Origin: Lysinibacillus sphaericus
GTDB taxonomy: Bacteria; Bacillota; Bacilli; Bacillales_A; Planococcaceae
Reading direction: 5' to 3'
Length of the DNA stretch: 64,000 nt
Assembly (NCBI RefSeq): GCF_006864135.1
Contig: NZ_SADV01000003.1
Location: forward strand, 248,001 to 312,000
The position numbers and the translations under genes were made by a program. The stretch's first letter is position 1. Each line of letters starts with the position of its first letter. Positions 50,877-59,439 of this stretch are shown here, one piece after another. Under the pieces are notes generated by a model. It was given only the letters and a program-made list of their open reading frames with translations, had not been told where the DNA came from and did no database searches.

Positions 50877-53135
50877 TTATTCTTGAAATTTTTGATCTAA
50901 AAATTTCACCGTATCAAACATATTCGTTTTACTAGCACCCTTTACTAAAATGGTGTCGTGAGGTTGTATCACTTGCTCTAAGAGTTCATGTAATTCATCC
51001 TTATTCAGGAAATGATAAATTTTAGACGGATCCATCCCTACTGCCTTCGCTGCTGCGCCCATTTCCTCCGTTCTAAAACCATAAGTGATGAATAAATCTA
51101 TGTTATGCTCGTAAATGTATTCGCCCAATTTACGATATTCCTCTTCTCTTAAATCCCCTAATTCTCGCATTTGACCAATAATAGCAATTTTACGTTTCTT
51201 CGCTATATTTGTAAGAACATCAATAGCAGCACGTACGCCCTGAGGATGGGAGTGAACGGTATCGTCAATAACTGTAATATTATCGCGACAGTTATAAATT
51301 GTTAATCGTCTAGGTGGTTTTTTGAAATTTAGCCCTGTTTTAATATCTGCTGGACTAAATCCTAAATAATCTGCAACCGCAATGGCATTGAGTGCATTAT
51401 ATACATGATGTTCTCCTAAAATTGGGATATACATTGCAATTTCCTGCCCATGCAGCTTTATTTTAAAGGACATACCAATATCTTTATATTGAATATCATA
51501 AGCTTGATAGTCCGCTGTGCTATGAATACCTACTGTTATGATTTTTCCTTTAAACTGCTGTGTCTCTAAATACTTAGAATTATCATCGTCCTTATTTAGG
51601 ATTAATAAACCGTTTTGATCCATCCCATGTATTAATTCCGATTTCGCCTTGGCTACTCCTTTAATATCTCCATCAAAATTACCTACATGAGCCAAACCGA
51701 TATTTGTAATGATACTAATATTCGGTTGGATAATGCTACAGTGATTTGTTATGATACCTGGATAAGCCATCCCATACTCAAGCACTACAGCCTCATGTGA
51801 AGCATTAATTTCTTCTTTATGTTTTTTCGTATGCTCTGTTGTATTCCAATAATCTTTTGACTCAAAGATATTCCATTTTACCGATAAAATGGAGGCAAGA
51901 AATGCTTTTGATGTTGTTTTTCCAGCACTGCCGGTAATCGCAATAATCGGTAAAGCCTTTTCTTTTGCTAAAGCTTTTTGTTCTGGTAAAGCTTTTTGTT
52001 CTGGTAATGCTTCTTCTACTAAAGATTCTTCTACTAAAGCCCTTTCTTCAGATGAATCTTTAATTTTCCTATATTGCCTGATTTCCCTTTTAATTTGCTT
52101 CTGGTTCTTAGCAAGGTACATTGCATACCTTATAGTATTGATGACCACATCTAATTCTAAATAAAAAGCTGGAGGGCAACCTGGTCGCCAGTTCACTTCA
52201 TACATCCAAATTTTCCTTTGTTCATCTAAGCCTACATCAATGCCAATTTCATCAATAACTTCTCCAAATTGCGTCATCTGGATTTCATCTAAATGTCGAG
52301 CTAGTGATAAGGAAAAATGCTCTAACATACGCCGAATATCATAAGCATCTTCTTTAAATTCCTGCTCTAAAAATGGATCTAAATAATTCGTAAAACCACC
52401 GTTGTTAATATTCGGTATAATCGAGCCATTTGGTGCAATTCGCGGATAAATCGTCGTTATAACCCATTTACCTTCACCGTTTTTTTGAACATGTAGACGA
52501 AAATCATAAATTTGACCTGATTTTGTTTTGGAATGAATATAGGGTTGCACGATAAAGGTGCCTGTAGAAAGTTGCTCTCTAATTAACTCATCTAGCTTTG
52601 ACTGTGTACATAACGTAGTTTCCCTATCCTTCTTTACCTCAAAGTTAGTTCTTCCTACTTTCGAAATAAAATAAATCCCTTTTCCCTTCCGGCCATCTAT
52701 CGGTTTAAATACGACTTTTTTATAAAAAGCCATAAATTTATGGAGTAATTCAACATTTTCAACAACCTCAGATGGAATTAAATATTTATCAAATTCCTTT
52801 GCTTCTTTAAGTCGCTTCATGACATTCCATTTATTCCCTATAGAATGAGTAGTAAAAGGGATTTCCTTTTTCAATTTCTCAATAATATCCTTTGATACCG
52901 ATAATTTTTCTGGACTTCCTGCATTGTATATAACATCCGGGAAGGGCATCATTTTTTCATGCCAATCACCATTTTCATATACCTTTCCTCTAATGGAACG
53001 TTTATCAAAGTCAACGCTTTTTGGCGTAAAGTAAAAAAATTGAGCGCCTTCTGCTTGTGCAACGGCCGCAAATGCATATGACTTTAGAACAGTTCTAGGA
53101 TCTAGCCGATGATGCAACATTCCAATAATTGTCAT
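50877..53135 (-). CDS. YheC/D ATP-grasp fused to MurF-like ligase
   Basis: A 752-residue fusion. Residues 1-350 are a YheC/YheD-type ATP-grasp domain: IGMLHHRLDPRTV start, KPIDGRKGKG (144-153), and EVNWRPGCPPAF (313-324). A low-complexity linker of Ala/Leu/Glu/Lys with repeated ALPEQK (about 362-396) leads to a Mur ligase (397-752): P-loop ITGSAGKTT (400-408), ITNIGLAHVGN, acceptor motif VIDDTVHSHP, and GQMRELGDL in the C-terminal domain. The Mur part lacks the MurF N-terminal UDP-sugar domain. The pairing ATP-grasp plus Mur ligase is that of cyanophycin synthetase, though CphA uses another ATP-grasp type. Confidence 0.85.
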   Translation of the reverse strand: MTIIGMLHHRLDPRTVLKSYAFAAVAQAEGAQFFYFTPKSVDFDKRSIRGKVYENGDWHEKMMPFPDVIYNAGSPEKLSVSKDIIEKLKKEIPFTTHSIGNKWNVMKRLKEAKEFDKYLIPSEVVENVELLHKFMAFYKKVVFKPIDGRKGKGIYFISKVGRTNFEVKKDRETTLCTQSKLDELIREQLSTGTFIVQPYIHSKTKSGQIYDFRLHVQKNGEGKWVITTIYPRIAPNGSIIPNINNGGFTNYLDPFLEQEFKEDAYDIRRMLEHFSLSLARHLDEIQMTQFGEVIDEIGIDVGLDEQRKIWMYEVNWRPGCPPAFYLELDVVINTIRYAMYLAKNQKQIKREIRQYRKIKDSSEERALVEESLVEEALPEQKALPEQKALAKEKALPIIAITGSAGKTTSKAFLASILSVKWNIFESKDYWNTTEHTKKHKEEINASHEAVVLEYGMAYPGIITNHCSIIQPNISIITNIGLAHVGNFDGDIKGVAKAKSELIHGMDQNGLLILNKDDDNSKYLETQQFKGKIITVGIHSTADYQAYDIQYKDIGMSFKIKLHGQEIAMYIPILGEHHVYNALNAIAVADYLGFSPADIKTGLNFKKPPRRLTIYNCRDNITVIDDTVHSHPQGVRAAIDVLTNIAKKRKIAIIGQMRELGDLREEEYRKLGEYIYEHNIDLFITYGFRTEEMGAAAKAVGMDPSKIYHFLNKDELHELLEQVIQPHDTILVKGASKTNMFDTVKFLDQKFQE

Positions 53136-53237
53136 CCATTAATCTCTTCCCTTCATAGGATTCTCTCTCTAATAAATTCAATGACTACAACGTGCACCTA
53201 GACAGATGCTCTAATTTTCATGTTATTTTAGTCGTAT

Positions 53238-53358
53238 TTTCGGCTTTGTGCTTAGGCTGCACGAAGGACGACACGATGTCGGTCATTTCAGTAATGCCAA
53301 AGGCTACTATCTTTTTTAGCCCCTTCGATTTCCGTAACATCCGCCGAAGGGTTTAGCT
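53238..53358. repeat. Dispersed repeat, copy 4, abutting cotZ-like gene
   Basis: It shares CGGCTTTGTGCTTAGGC, CGACACGATGTCGGTCATTTC, TTTCCGTAACATCCGCCG and GGGTTTAGCTTC with the other copies. It starts past the fusion gene promoter region and ends right at the stop codon of the CotZ-like gene. The left hairpin is not obvious in this copy. Confidence 0.65.
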
Positions 53359-53790
53359 TCACCATTTGGGCTCAATGATAAATTTTCCTTTTAACATGTC
53401 AGGCTTTAATAACTGAATTGCAGATATACCACTTAAGTCAATGGATTTTTCTGAGGATGTTCGCTCTAATCGGACAACCTCTGCTATTAAATTCGTATCA
53501 TGTCCTTCATAATCATAGGCTCGCAAAAGTGAAACTGTTCCGCGGCAACTTTCTCGATCAATAGCCTCTATGCGAAAAAACTCTGTTTCAAACTGCTTTA
53601 CAGTATCCATCAACCTTAAATGACTGCCGTTGTGTGTTATTAAAAAAAAAGGAATCGTATCGCTTCCCACTAATTTCACAAGAAGCTGACCAAAATATTT
53701 AGAATGAAAATCCTTTATCATATCCTGGAGTGCTTTTATGTCGTAGAGCGCTTCACATAGAAAATGTTTTTTTTTGTTTTCATTATTCAT
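53359..53790 (-). CDS. CotY/CotZ-like protein, Cys-poor
   Basis: A 143-residue protein. Its plan follows CotY/CotZ/ExsY spore outer-coat proteins: helical start HFLCEALYDIKALQD, then IPFFLITHNGSHLRL, FRIEAIDRESCRGTVSLL and IDLSGISAIQLLKP, aligned with the PFILYT, FRVESVDDDSCAVLRVL and VDLSCFCAIQCL segments of the family. True members are rich in Cys; this one keeps only two. The start at 53790 has AAGGAG 8 bases upstream. It lies directly upstream of the YheC/D-MurF fusion on the same strand, across the repeat, which supports a spore-surface context. Confidence 0.65.
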   Translation of the reverse strand: MNNENKKKHFLCEALYDIKALQDMIKDFHSKYFGQLLVKLVGSDTIPFFLITHNGSHLRLMDTVKQFETEFFRIEAIDRESCRGTVSLLRAYDYEGHDTNLIAEVVRLERTSSEKSIDLSGISAIQLLKPDMLKGKFIIEPKW

Positions 53791-53808
53791 TTCCTTCGCT
53801 CCTTCCAA

Positions 53809-54237
53809 GTCTTAATAAGCCATTTCTCAAAAATTGTTTAAATTTACTAGCATTGATACTAGTGGAAGATCAACTGCCATGAACGAAAGTTTCACTTTAT
53901 TCAACATCCTCTCGTTATAATATGTAAAGACAAGAAATATGATAATTTTTTTCGGATAAAACTGGTCATGTTGATTGCATATGTATGCTCCAAAGCAGAG
54001 TGAAAACATTTACACTATTTTTACGCAATCTTTGTACAATATGACGAAAAATCAAATTAATTTAAAAAGTTTTTTATTCCAGGATAGCTTTCAATAAAAA
54101 AAATCGTATTTAATAGTGAACGATGAAATAGATGCCTCACCTGTTTGCCTGATAAGTTTTCAGATAAACAATAGTTCTATTCACTGACTATACAAGCAAA
54201 CTGGTAAGAAGCGACTAAATTTAGAAAGGAGTTTGTT
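53809..54237. other. Intergenic region before the sigma factor gene
   Basis: AT-rich, 430 bases, with no gene supported. It should hold the minus-strand promoter of the CotZ-like gene and the plus-strand promoter of the ECF sigma gene. No clear operator is recognisable beyond short dyads such as ACTAG-CATTGATA-CTAGT. Confidence 0.4.
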
Positions 54238-54780
54238 ATGACTATACAAGCTGAAAATGTCGTTTATGAACTACAACATCACAATGAACATGCTTTACAT
54301 TTCATCATTGAGCAATATGGTGGATTACTACGAAGCATCATCACTAAACATCTCTTTCCTTACTTAGAAGAAGTTGATGAATGTTTGGATGACACACTAC
54401 TTGCTATTTGGGAGAATGGTGAATTTTTCGATGAAGCGAAAGGATCTTTTAAAAATTGGATTGCGATCATTGCTAAATATAAAGCGCTGGATCGAAGAAA
54501 AAAATTACAACGTTATAATGAACGCTACATTTCAACTTTAGAATTTGAAGAGTCTTTCACAAATACTGAGAGGACAGAATTAGAGGACGTCGAAGAGCTG
54601 TTACAACATTTATCTGTTGAGGACCAATTATTATTTAAAAAATATTATCTAGATAATGTAAATTCCAAGAACATTGCAAAAGAATTTAATGTGTCTGTCC
54701 CGGTTATACATAACAGACTTTCCCGTGGACGTCATAAACTTCGTGCATTAAAACAAAAATGGATTACAGGGAGGCTATAA
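54238..54780 (+). CDS. ECF-type RNA polymerase sigma factor
   Basis: A 180-residue sigma-70 family factor with region 2 (CLDDTLLAIWENGEFF, FKNWIAIIAKYKALDRRKK in parts) and region 4 (LSVEDQLLFKKYYLDN through VSVPVIHNRLSRGRHKLR) and no region 3. It directs transcription of a stress or envelope regulon, including usually its own operon. The start follows AAAGGAG at 8 bases. The anti-sigma gene begins 2 bases after its stop. Confidence 0.92.
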   Translation: MTIQAENVVYELQHHNEHALHFIIEQYGGLLRSIITKHLFPYLEEVDECLDDTLLAIWENGEFFDEAKGSFKNWIAIIAKYKALDRRKKLQRYNERYISTLEFEESFTNTERTELEDVEELLQHLSVEDQLLFKKYYLDNVNSKNIAKEFNVSVPVIHNRLSRGRHKLRALKQKWITGRL

Positions 54781-54782
54781 AA

Positions 54783-55844
54783 ATGAGTGAATTATTTAAA
54801 CTATTTAATCGTGCAAAGATTCAAACAGAAAAATATGATGAAACCCCGTTGTCAGAAATAGAAATAGCACGTATAAAAAAACGTCTGCATTCAAAATTGA
54901 AAACTCAAACATCAAAAAAGAAGAAGCTTACTATTTTAAGTGGGGTAGGTGTCGCTATGCTTGCCACTACAATAGCCATTTCAAGCCCAAATGCACTTGC
55001 TAAATTGCCCATAATAGGTAGCTTTATTGAACAATATATGAATCACCCAGATGTAAATGACGAAATGTATACAACGTATAAAAATATAATCGGACAAACA
55101 AAAGAAAATAAATATGGAACCTTAACGTTAAATGAAGTTATGTTAGATCAAGGGGAACTTTTCATCACGACTACTTATCATAGCAATAAACCCGTCCCAA
55201 ACTCGGAATATCTTAAAATTAATAAGCACCTTCCAGACACAGATTACCTGCCCCTTTTCCCTGAAATAAAAATAGATGGGAAGGAAGTAGAGTCTGGATC
55301 AGGAGGAGGAGCAGGTAATGATAAAATCGATGACCAAACATTTGTCATTTATAGTTCAATTAGCATTCCAAATATAGAGCTTTCTAAGCCACATGACATT
55401 CAGTTTTCTTTTAAAAGCGATAAACTTAGTGACCCTTGGGAATTTAATTTCACTGCCACAGGTGAAGCCATTGCGGCTAAAACAACAGAAACCATGATTA
55501 ATCAATCTTTTTCTTTACCGAACGGACAGAAAGTTGTAGTTGAAAAAATTACTCAATCACCCGTTTCATTAATTCTTTATTATCATATGTTTCCGGCGCC
55601 TGACAAAACAATGGATTATGATGTCCAATTTAGATTATACGACCAGAATAATAATGAGTTAGGTCAGTCTGCTTTTAAAACAATGCTCGAAAATTCTACA
55701 CTTCGCTTCCAGAAGGAAAATATGGAGCCAATAACAAATATCACACTCGTTCCGCACTCTATTAATGTAAAAAGTGGCGTTCCTCACAAGGATGTTGTCA
55801 AAGTGTTTCATGAGTACACAATTACTACCCAATTGAACAAATAA
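54783..55844 (+). CDS. DUF4179 anti-sigma factor
   Basis: A 353-residue single-pass membrane protein. The cytoplasmic N-terminus (about 1-50, basic) would bind the sigma factor. One membrane helix follows (LTILSGVGVAMLATTIAIS, about 54-74), then a DUF4179-type extracytoplasmic domain and a C-terminal beta-rich part that should sense the signal. The start at 54783 has GGGAGG 7 bases upstream; an in-frame ATG at 54759 lies inside the sigma gene. Release of sigma by processing of this protein is the usual mode, but its trigger is unknown. Confidence 0.88.
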   Translation: MSELFKLFNRAKIQTEKYDETPLSEIEIARIKKRLHSKLKTQTSKKKKLTILSGVGVAMLATTIAISSPNALAKLPIIGSFIEQYMNHPDVNDEMYTTYKNIIGQTKENKYGTLTLNEVMLDQGELFITTTYHSNKPVPNSEYLKINKHLPDTDYLPLFPEIKIDGKEVESGSGGGAGNDKIDDQTFVIYSSISIPNIELSKPHDIQFSFKSDKLSDPWEFNFTATGEAIAAKTTETMINQSFSLPNGQKVVVEKITQSPVSLILYYHMFPAPDKTMDYDVQFRLYDQNNNELGQSAFKTMLENSTLRFQKENMEPITNITLVPHSINVKSGVPHKDVVKVFHEYTITTQLNK

Positions 55845-55864
55845 GTCTACCAACCTTGAATTAT

Positions 55865-55906
55865 AAAAAAGAAAACGTCCAATTTGACAATGGACGTTTT
55901 CTCTTT
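55865..55906. terminator. Bidirectional terminator
   Basis: GAAAACGTCCA and TGGACGTTTTC arms around ATTTGACAA, T tracts on both strands. It serves the anti-sigma gene (plus) and the SMR operon (minus). Confidence 0.9.
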
Positions 55907-55911
55907 AGACG

Positions 55912-56247
55912 TTACGTTGTGGCATTATTTTGATTCCCATGATTTAGTAGAATAACTCCACCAATGATTAATGTAATGCCTAAAGCTGAGTAAAGATTAA
56001 AAATATCTCCCCATACAACAATTCCCACAATGACTGTTAATGCTGTGCCTACACCGGACCAAACGGCGTACGCAATGCTTAGTGGTAGCGTTTTTAAACA
56101 TAGAGATAATGAATAAAACGAAATGCCATATCCAAATGCGACAGCTATTGAGGGGCCTAGAACTGTAAATGCTTCTGAAAACTTTAGCATCGTTGTTGCA
56201 AATACCTCACTGATAATGGATAACGTTAAAAATAAATAACCCTTCAT
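55912..56247 (-). CDS. SMR-family multidrug pump subunit (second)
   Basis: A 111-residue protein with four helices and the SMR pattern: the essential Glu14 in SIISEVFATTMLK and the GIAYAVWSGVGTA-like segment (PLSIAYAVWSGVGTALTV). Two SMR genes in tandem, like YkkCD or YvdRS of B. subtilis, usually form an antiparallel heterodimer that exports quaternary ammonium and other lipophilic cations by proton exchange. It starts 15 bases after the first SMR gene. Confidence 0.92.
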   Translation of the reverse strand: MKGYLFLTLSIISEVFATTMLKFSEAFTVLGPSIAVAFGYGISFYSLSLCLKTLPLSIAYAVWSGVGTALTVIVGIVVWGDIFNLYSALGITLIIGGVILLNHGNQNNATT

Positions 56248-56262
56248 TTACAAAATCCCTCC

Positions 56263-56589
56263 TTAATGTCCGCCACCTGCAAGGTTAAGAATAACTACAC
56301 CGACAATAATTAATAGAATACCGATAATTTTTTTTAGGTTGAATAATTCCTTATAAAAGACTATACCGATGACCGCCGTTAGCGCCGTTCCTACTCCTGC
56401 CCATATCGCATATGCTGTACCAATTGCTATAGATTGTAATGTTAATGATAGAAAATAAAAAGCTGTTCCATATCCTACTACTACACCCACTGACGGTAGT
56501 AATCGTTTAAAGCCATTTGTCAGTTTCAACATCGAGCTAGCAAAAACTTCTGAGATAATTGAAATGAATAAAAAACCAAAAGCACTCAT
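56263..56589 (-). CDS. SMR-family multidrug pump subunit (first)
   Basis: A 108-residue SMR protein with Glu14 in SIISEVFASSMLK and GTAYAIWAGVGTALTAV. It pairs with the 111-residue SMR protein to make the heterodimer pump. It starts 5 bases after the TetR stop, in an operon TetR-SMR-SMR like yvdTSR. Confidence 0.92.
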   Translation of the reverse strand: MSAFGFLFISIISEVFASSMLKLTNGFKRLLPSVGVVVGYGTAFYFLSLTLQSIAIGTAYAIWAGVGTALTAVIGIVFYKELFNLKKIIGILLIIVGVVILNLAGGGH

Positions 56590-56594
56590 GTATG

Positions 56595-57125
56595 TTAGTC
56601 CTTCCTTGTCATGTGCATTAATTGTTCAAAGACACCGTCTGTCGCCTTAGCGGAAATCGGTGCGATATTTAATAGTTTCGAATAATACAATCCATCAATC
56701 GTTAACCGAATCAGATGAACAATGGATTCCTCCAAACCATCTTGGAACAATTCGTCTAGTAAACAGTCATAAACTGTTGAGATGGCTGAATGGTCATTTT
56801 GCATAATTTGAATCGCAATATTTAAGGATGCCCCGTTCGCAAGATCTTTTTGTGATGCGAAGATAAATGCTCTCGTCAATCTCCCTATCCCTTGCTCAAG
56901 GCTTGCTAAATGTTCATAGGATTGTACAACCTCATTTAAAATCGTCTCAGCGATTGCAGTTTGCAGCGCATCCTTCGTCTTAAAATGATACAATAATCCA
57001 CCTTTGCTAATATTCGCTTGACTAGCTATTTTATCTAAAGTTAAAGTACTTAAATCATTGTCCTTTAAATAATCAATCGCCGTTTGGATAATATGTGAAC
57101 GTTTTAAATCTGCTTTTGATGACAT
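56595..57125 (-). CDS. TetR-family regulator of the SMR pump
   Basis: A 176-residue TetR repressor. The helix-turn-helix is LTLDKIASQANISKGGLLYHFK and the short C-terminal domain is helical. As the first gene of the SMR operon it probably represses the operon until a cationic drug binds. A partial dyad lies 28 bases upstream of the start. Confidence 0.9.
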   Translation of the reverse strand: MSSKADLKRSHIIQTAIDYLKDNDLSTLTLDKIASQANISKGGLLYHFKTKDALQTAIAETILNEVVQSYEHLASLEQGIGRLTRAFIFASQKDLANGASLNIAIQIMQNDHSAISTVYDCLLDELFQDGLEESIVHLIRLTIDGLYYSKLLNIAPISAKATDGVFEQLMHMTRKD

Positions 57126-57152
57126 ATAATCGCTCCCTTTAAAAATAAAAAA

Positions 57153-57166
57153 ACCGTCTGGTCGGT
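57153..57166. promoter_or_regulatory. Weak candidate operator of the SMR-TetR gene
   Basis: ACCGTCTGGTCGGT has ACCG/CGGT ends and a partly symmetric core, within AACCGTCTGGTCGGTC. Such ACCG-type TetR sites are common, but this one is short. Confidence 0.4.
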
Positions 57167-57379
57167 CTTTTTATATTTTATACCTCTTATTTCACATCCG
57201 TCAATTACAATGCCAAAAATTTTGGGATCTGATGCTGGATGAACTTGTGAACACAACAAGTCGGAACATAGTAATGAGGAGATTGAGCCAAGCTCGCGAA
57301 AAGCGCCAGTCCGTAATGAAAATCATCCTATGCTTATAGCTACACAAAATTCGTATTCATTCTTTTGTCACCAAACTAA

Positions 57380-57405
57380 AGCCCTCTCAAAAAATTGAGA
57401 GGGCT
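57380..57405. other. Hairpin without T tract
   Basis: AGCCCTCTCAA and TTGAGAGGGCT are 11-base perfect arms with a 4-base loop. There is no T run beyond it on either strand, so it is not a typical terminator. It lies beside the next array; its role is unknown. Confidence 0.5.
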
Positions 57406-57423
57406 CGTTAAATTAGCAATTCT

Positions 57424-57538
57424 TTTCGTCGTTTCTTCCGTTCTTTCCTTGTTTCAATGGTTCCATCCGTCGTTTCGATAGTTTCATCCGTCGCTCTGCC
57501 GATTCTTCCGTCACTTCAGCGCGTTCTTCCGTCGTTCC
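57424..57538. repeat. 21-nt period array, TTCNTCCGTCG core
   Basis: About five to six degenerate units read TTC(A/T)TCCGTCG(T/C) plus about 10 variable bases: CATCCGTCGTTTCGATAGTTT, CATCCGTCGCTCTGCCGATTC, TTCCGTCACTTCAGCGCGTTC. Unit length is 21 where it can be measured. The core resembles that at 25.96 kb (CTWTCCGTCG). Confidence 0.7.
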
Positions 57539-57793
57539 CTATTTCGGTAAGATAAACGTTTCTTTTTTGCCTTTTGAAGTATCCTCCGCTCCTTTATTTC
57601 GGATAGGACCTAATTCAATTTCAAAAGCTTTATCTTTCCAAATTTTTTCATATTGCTCTTGATCTAATACGAATACTTGTAATAGCTCGCCAGTTTCTCC
57701 AGCTTTAATAACTTCATTATAATTGTAAGTTAATAGCATACCTTCGCTTAATGAATATTGCTTACCATCATTAACTGTCAATTTTGATGACAT
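57539..57793 (-). CDS. 84-residue unknown soluble protein
   Basis: A small acidic/basic protein starting MSSKLTVNDGKQYSLSEGML, with a Lys-rich tail (EDTSKGKKETFIL). No signal, membrane segment or Cys is present. The ribosome site is weak (AAGTGA at distance). It may be a real gene because it keeps a normal codon pattern and a stop exactly at the array edge. No family is recognised. Confidence 0.5.
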   Translation of the reverse strand: MSSKLTVNDGKQYSLSEGMLLTYNYNEVIKAGETGELLQVFVLDQEQYEKIWKDKAFEIELGPIRNKGAEDTSKGKKETFILPK

Positions 57794-57861
57794 AAATGAT
57801 ATTCACTTATCGATATATCAACGTTAAGCTGCATCGCTCTCTTTTAAATCCGAGACAAAAC

Positions 57862-57900
57862 AAAAAAGCTAGATAAAAGATAAGCATCTCTTTTCTAGCT
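57862..57900 (-). terminator. Terminator upstream of the 84-residue gene, after the ABC importer
   Basis: AGCTAGAAAAGA and TCTTTTATCTAGC arms with six T on the minus strand. It lies 24 bases after the importer stop. Confidence 0.85.
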
Positions 57901-57923
57901 ACTTATATCAGATGATTTTCGTC

Positions 57924-59438
57924 TTATAACAATCCTGCCTTTGTTAAATAGTCTCGTGCCACTTCTTCTATGTTTTGGCCTTTTACATTTACTCGATAAT
58001 TCATTTCGCGCATCTCATCATCTGTTATTTGATTTGACAGCTTATTTAAGGCTGTTTCAATCTCAGGATATTTTTCTAACGTTTCTTTCCTTAGTAAAGG
58101 AGCCCCTTGATAAGGTGGGAATAGTTGCTGATCATCTGTTAAAACTTGCAGATGATATTGACGTATTTCACTATCCGTTGAATAAGCATCTAATAAATCT
58201 ATATTTCCTGATTCGATCGCCTGATATCTAAGCTTCGGCTCCATCGTTGTTATGGTAGAAAGTGTAATACCATAACGCTTTTGAATGCCCAAATAACCAT
58301 CTTCTCGATCATTAAATTCCAATGTGAAACCGGCTTTTATCGTTTCTTGAATAGGCTTAATGTCAGAAATTGTTTGCAAATGATAAGTATCAGCCATTTG
58401 TTTCGATACTGCCAATGCAAACGAGTTGTTATATTTCATCGGACTAAGCATCACCATACCAAATTTATTCATCATGCCTTCTTTTGCCTGATGATAAACA
58501 TCTTCCTGATTATTATTGATGGCTTCCTCTTTTAAAAACTCTGAAATTGCCGTTCCAGTAAATTCTGGATAAATATCGATGCTGCCAGATTTAAGTGCAT
58601 TAAATACAAAGGAAGTTTTACCAAGTCCGGGTTTTAATTGCACCTTTAAGTCTGTTTCATTTTCAATAAGCATTTTATACATATTAATTAGAATTTCTGG
58701 CTCAGAGCCAAGCTTACCTGCAATGACAATTTCTTCTTTCTCTTTGAAGTTTAGTAACGGGAAGATCATCATTATTAATGCCACTCCACTAATAATACTT
58801 AATGCCAAAATTGTTTTTTTAAACGACAGTGATTCTAGTTTTTTTAGGAAGAAATCAAACACTAATGCTAAAATCGCCGCAGGGACAGCCCCTAAAATAA
58901 TAAGTGCGGTATTATTTCGGTCAATTCCAAGCAAAATGATATCCCCTAATCCCCCAGCCCCGATTAATGCTGCTAAAGTTGCTGTTCCGACGATTAATAC
59001 CATAGCTGTTCGAATCCCTGCCATAATAACAGGCATAGCAAGAGGCAATTCTACTTTCACTAATCGCTTTCGCGTATTCATCCCCATCGCCATCGCAGCC
59101 TCTTTTAAAGACGGATCTACTTCGTTTATCCCAGTAAATGTATTACGTAAAATCGGAAGAAGTGCGTACACAACTAAAGCAATAATGGCAGGTACTTTTC
59201 CGATGCCAAACAACGGAATCAACAACCCCAATAACGCCAATGAAGGAATCGTTTGTAAAACTGCACTAATACCGATAATACTTTCTGCTATTCTCTTTTT
59301 ATTCGTTAAATAGATTCCTAGAGGGATAGCAATCACTACCGCAAGAAATAATGCAATGAATGAAATTTGAATATGCTCTAATAATGATGCCAATAGCTGG
59401 CCTTTTCTTTCATTAAACACACCAAAAAAGTTAGCCAT
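57924..59438 (-). CDS. Fused permease and substrate-binding protein, OpuB/EgtU type
   Basis: A 504-residue fusion. The N-terminal permease (about 1-210, six helices, with the EAAMAMGMNTRKRL coupling loop) is followed by a type-II binding domain (about 235-504). The domain begins EIVIAGKLGSEPEIL and has LNFKEKE before it, FNDREDGYLG, MEPKLRYQAIESG, LLDAYSTDSE and FPPYQGAPLL. The architecture equals choline/betaine OpuB-type and also streptococcal EgtU, the ergothioneine importer. The pocket residues cannot be assigned by eye, so either substrate is possible. It lies 1 base after the ATPase gene. Confidence 0.88.
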   Translation of the reverse strand: MANFFGVFNERKGQLLASLLEHIQISFIALFLAVVIAIPLGIYLTNKKRIAESIIGISAVLQTIPSLALLGLLIPLFGIGKVPAIIALVVYALLPILRNTFTGINEVDPSLKEAAMAMGMNTRKRLVKVELPLAMPVIMAGIRTAMVLIVGTATLAALIGAGGLGDIILLGIDRNNTALIILGAVPAAILALVFDFFLKKLESLSFKKTILALSIISGVALIMMIFPLLNFKEKEEIVIAGKLGSEPEILINMYKMLIENETDLKVQLKPGLGKTSFVFNALKSGSIDIYPEFTGTAISEFLKEEAINNNQEDVYHQAKEGMMNKFGMVMLSPMKYNNSFALAVSKQMADTYHLQTISDIKPIQETIKAGFTLEFNDREDGYLGIQKRYGITLSTITTMEPKLRYQAIESGNIDLLDAYSTDSEIRQYHLQVLTDDQQLFPPYQGAPLLRKETLEKYPEIETALNKLSNQITDDEMREMNYRVNVKGQNIEEVARDYLTKAGLL

Positions 59439-59439
59439 T

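Noticed and set aside
57380-57405. Transcription terminator
   Set aside because: A perfect hairpin but no T tract on either strand and no gene ending beside it.
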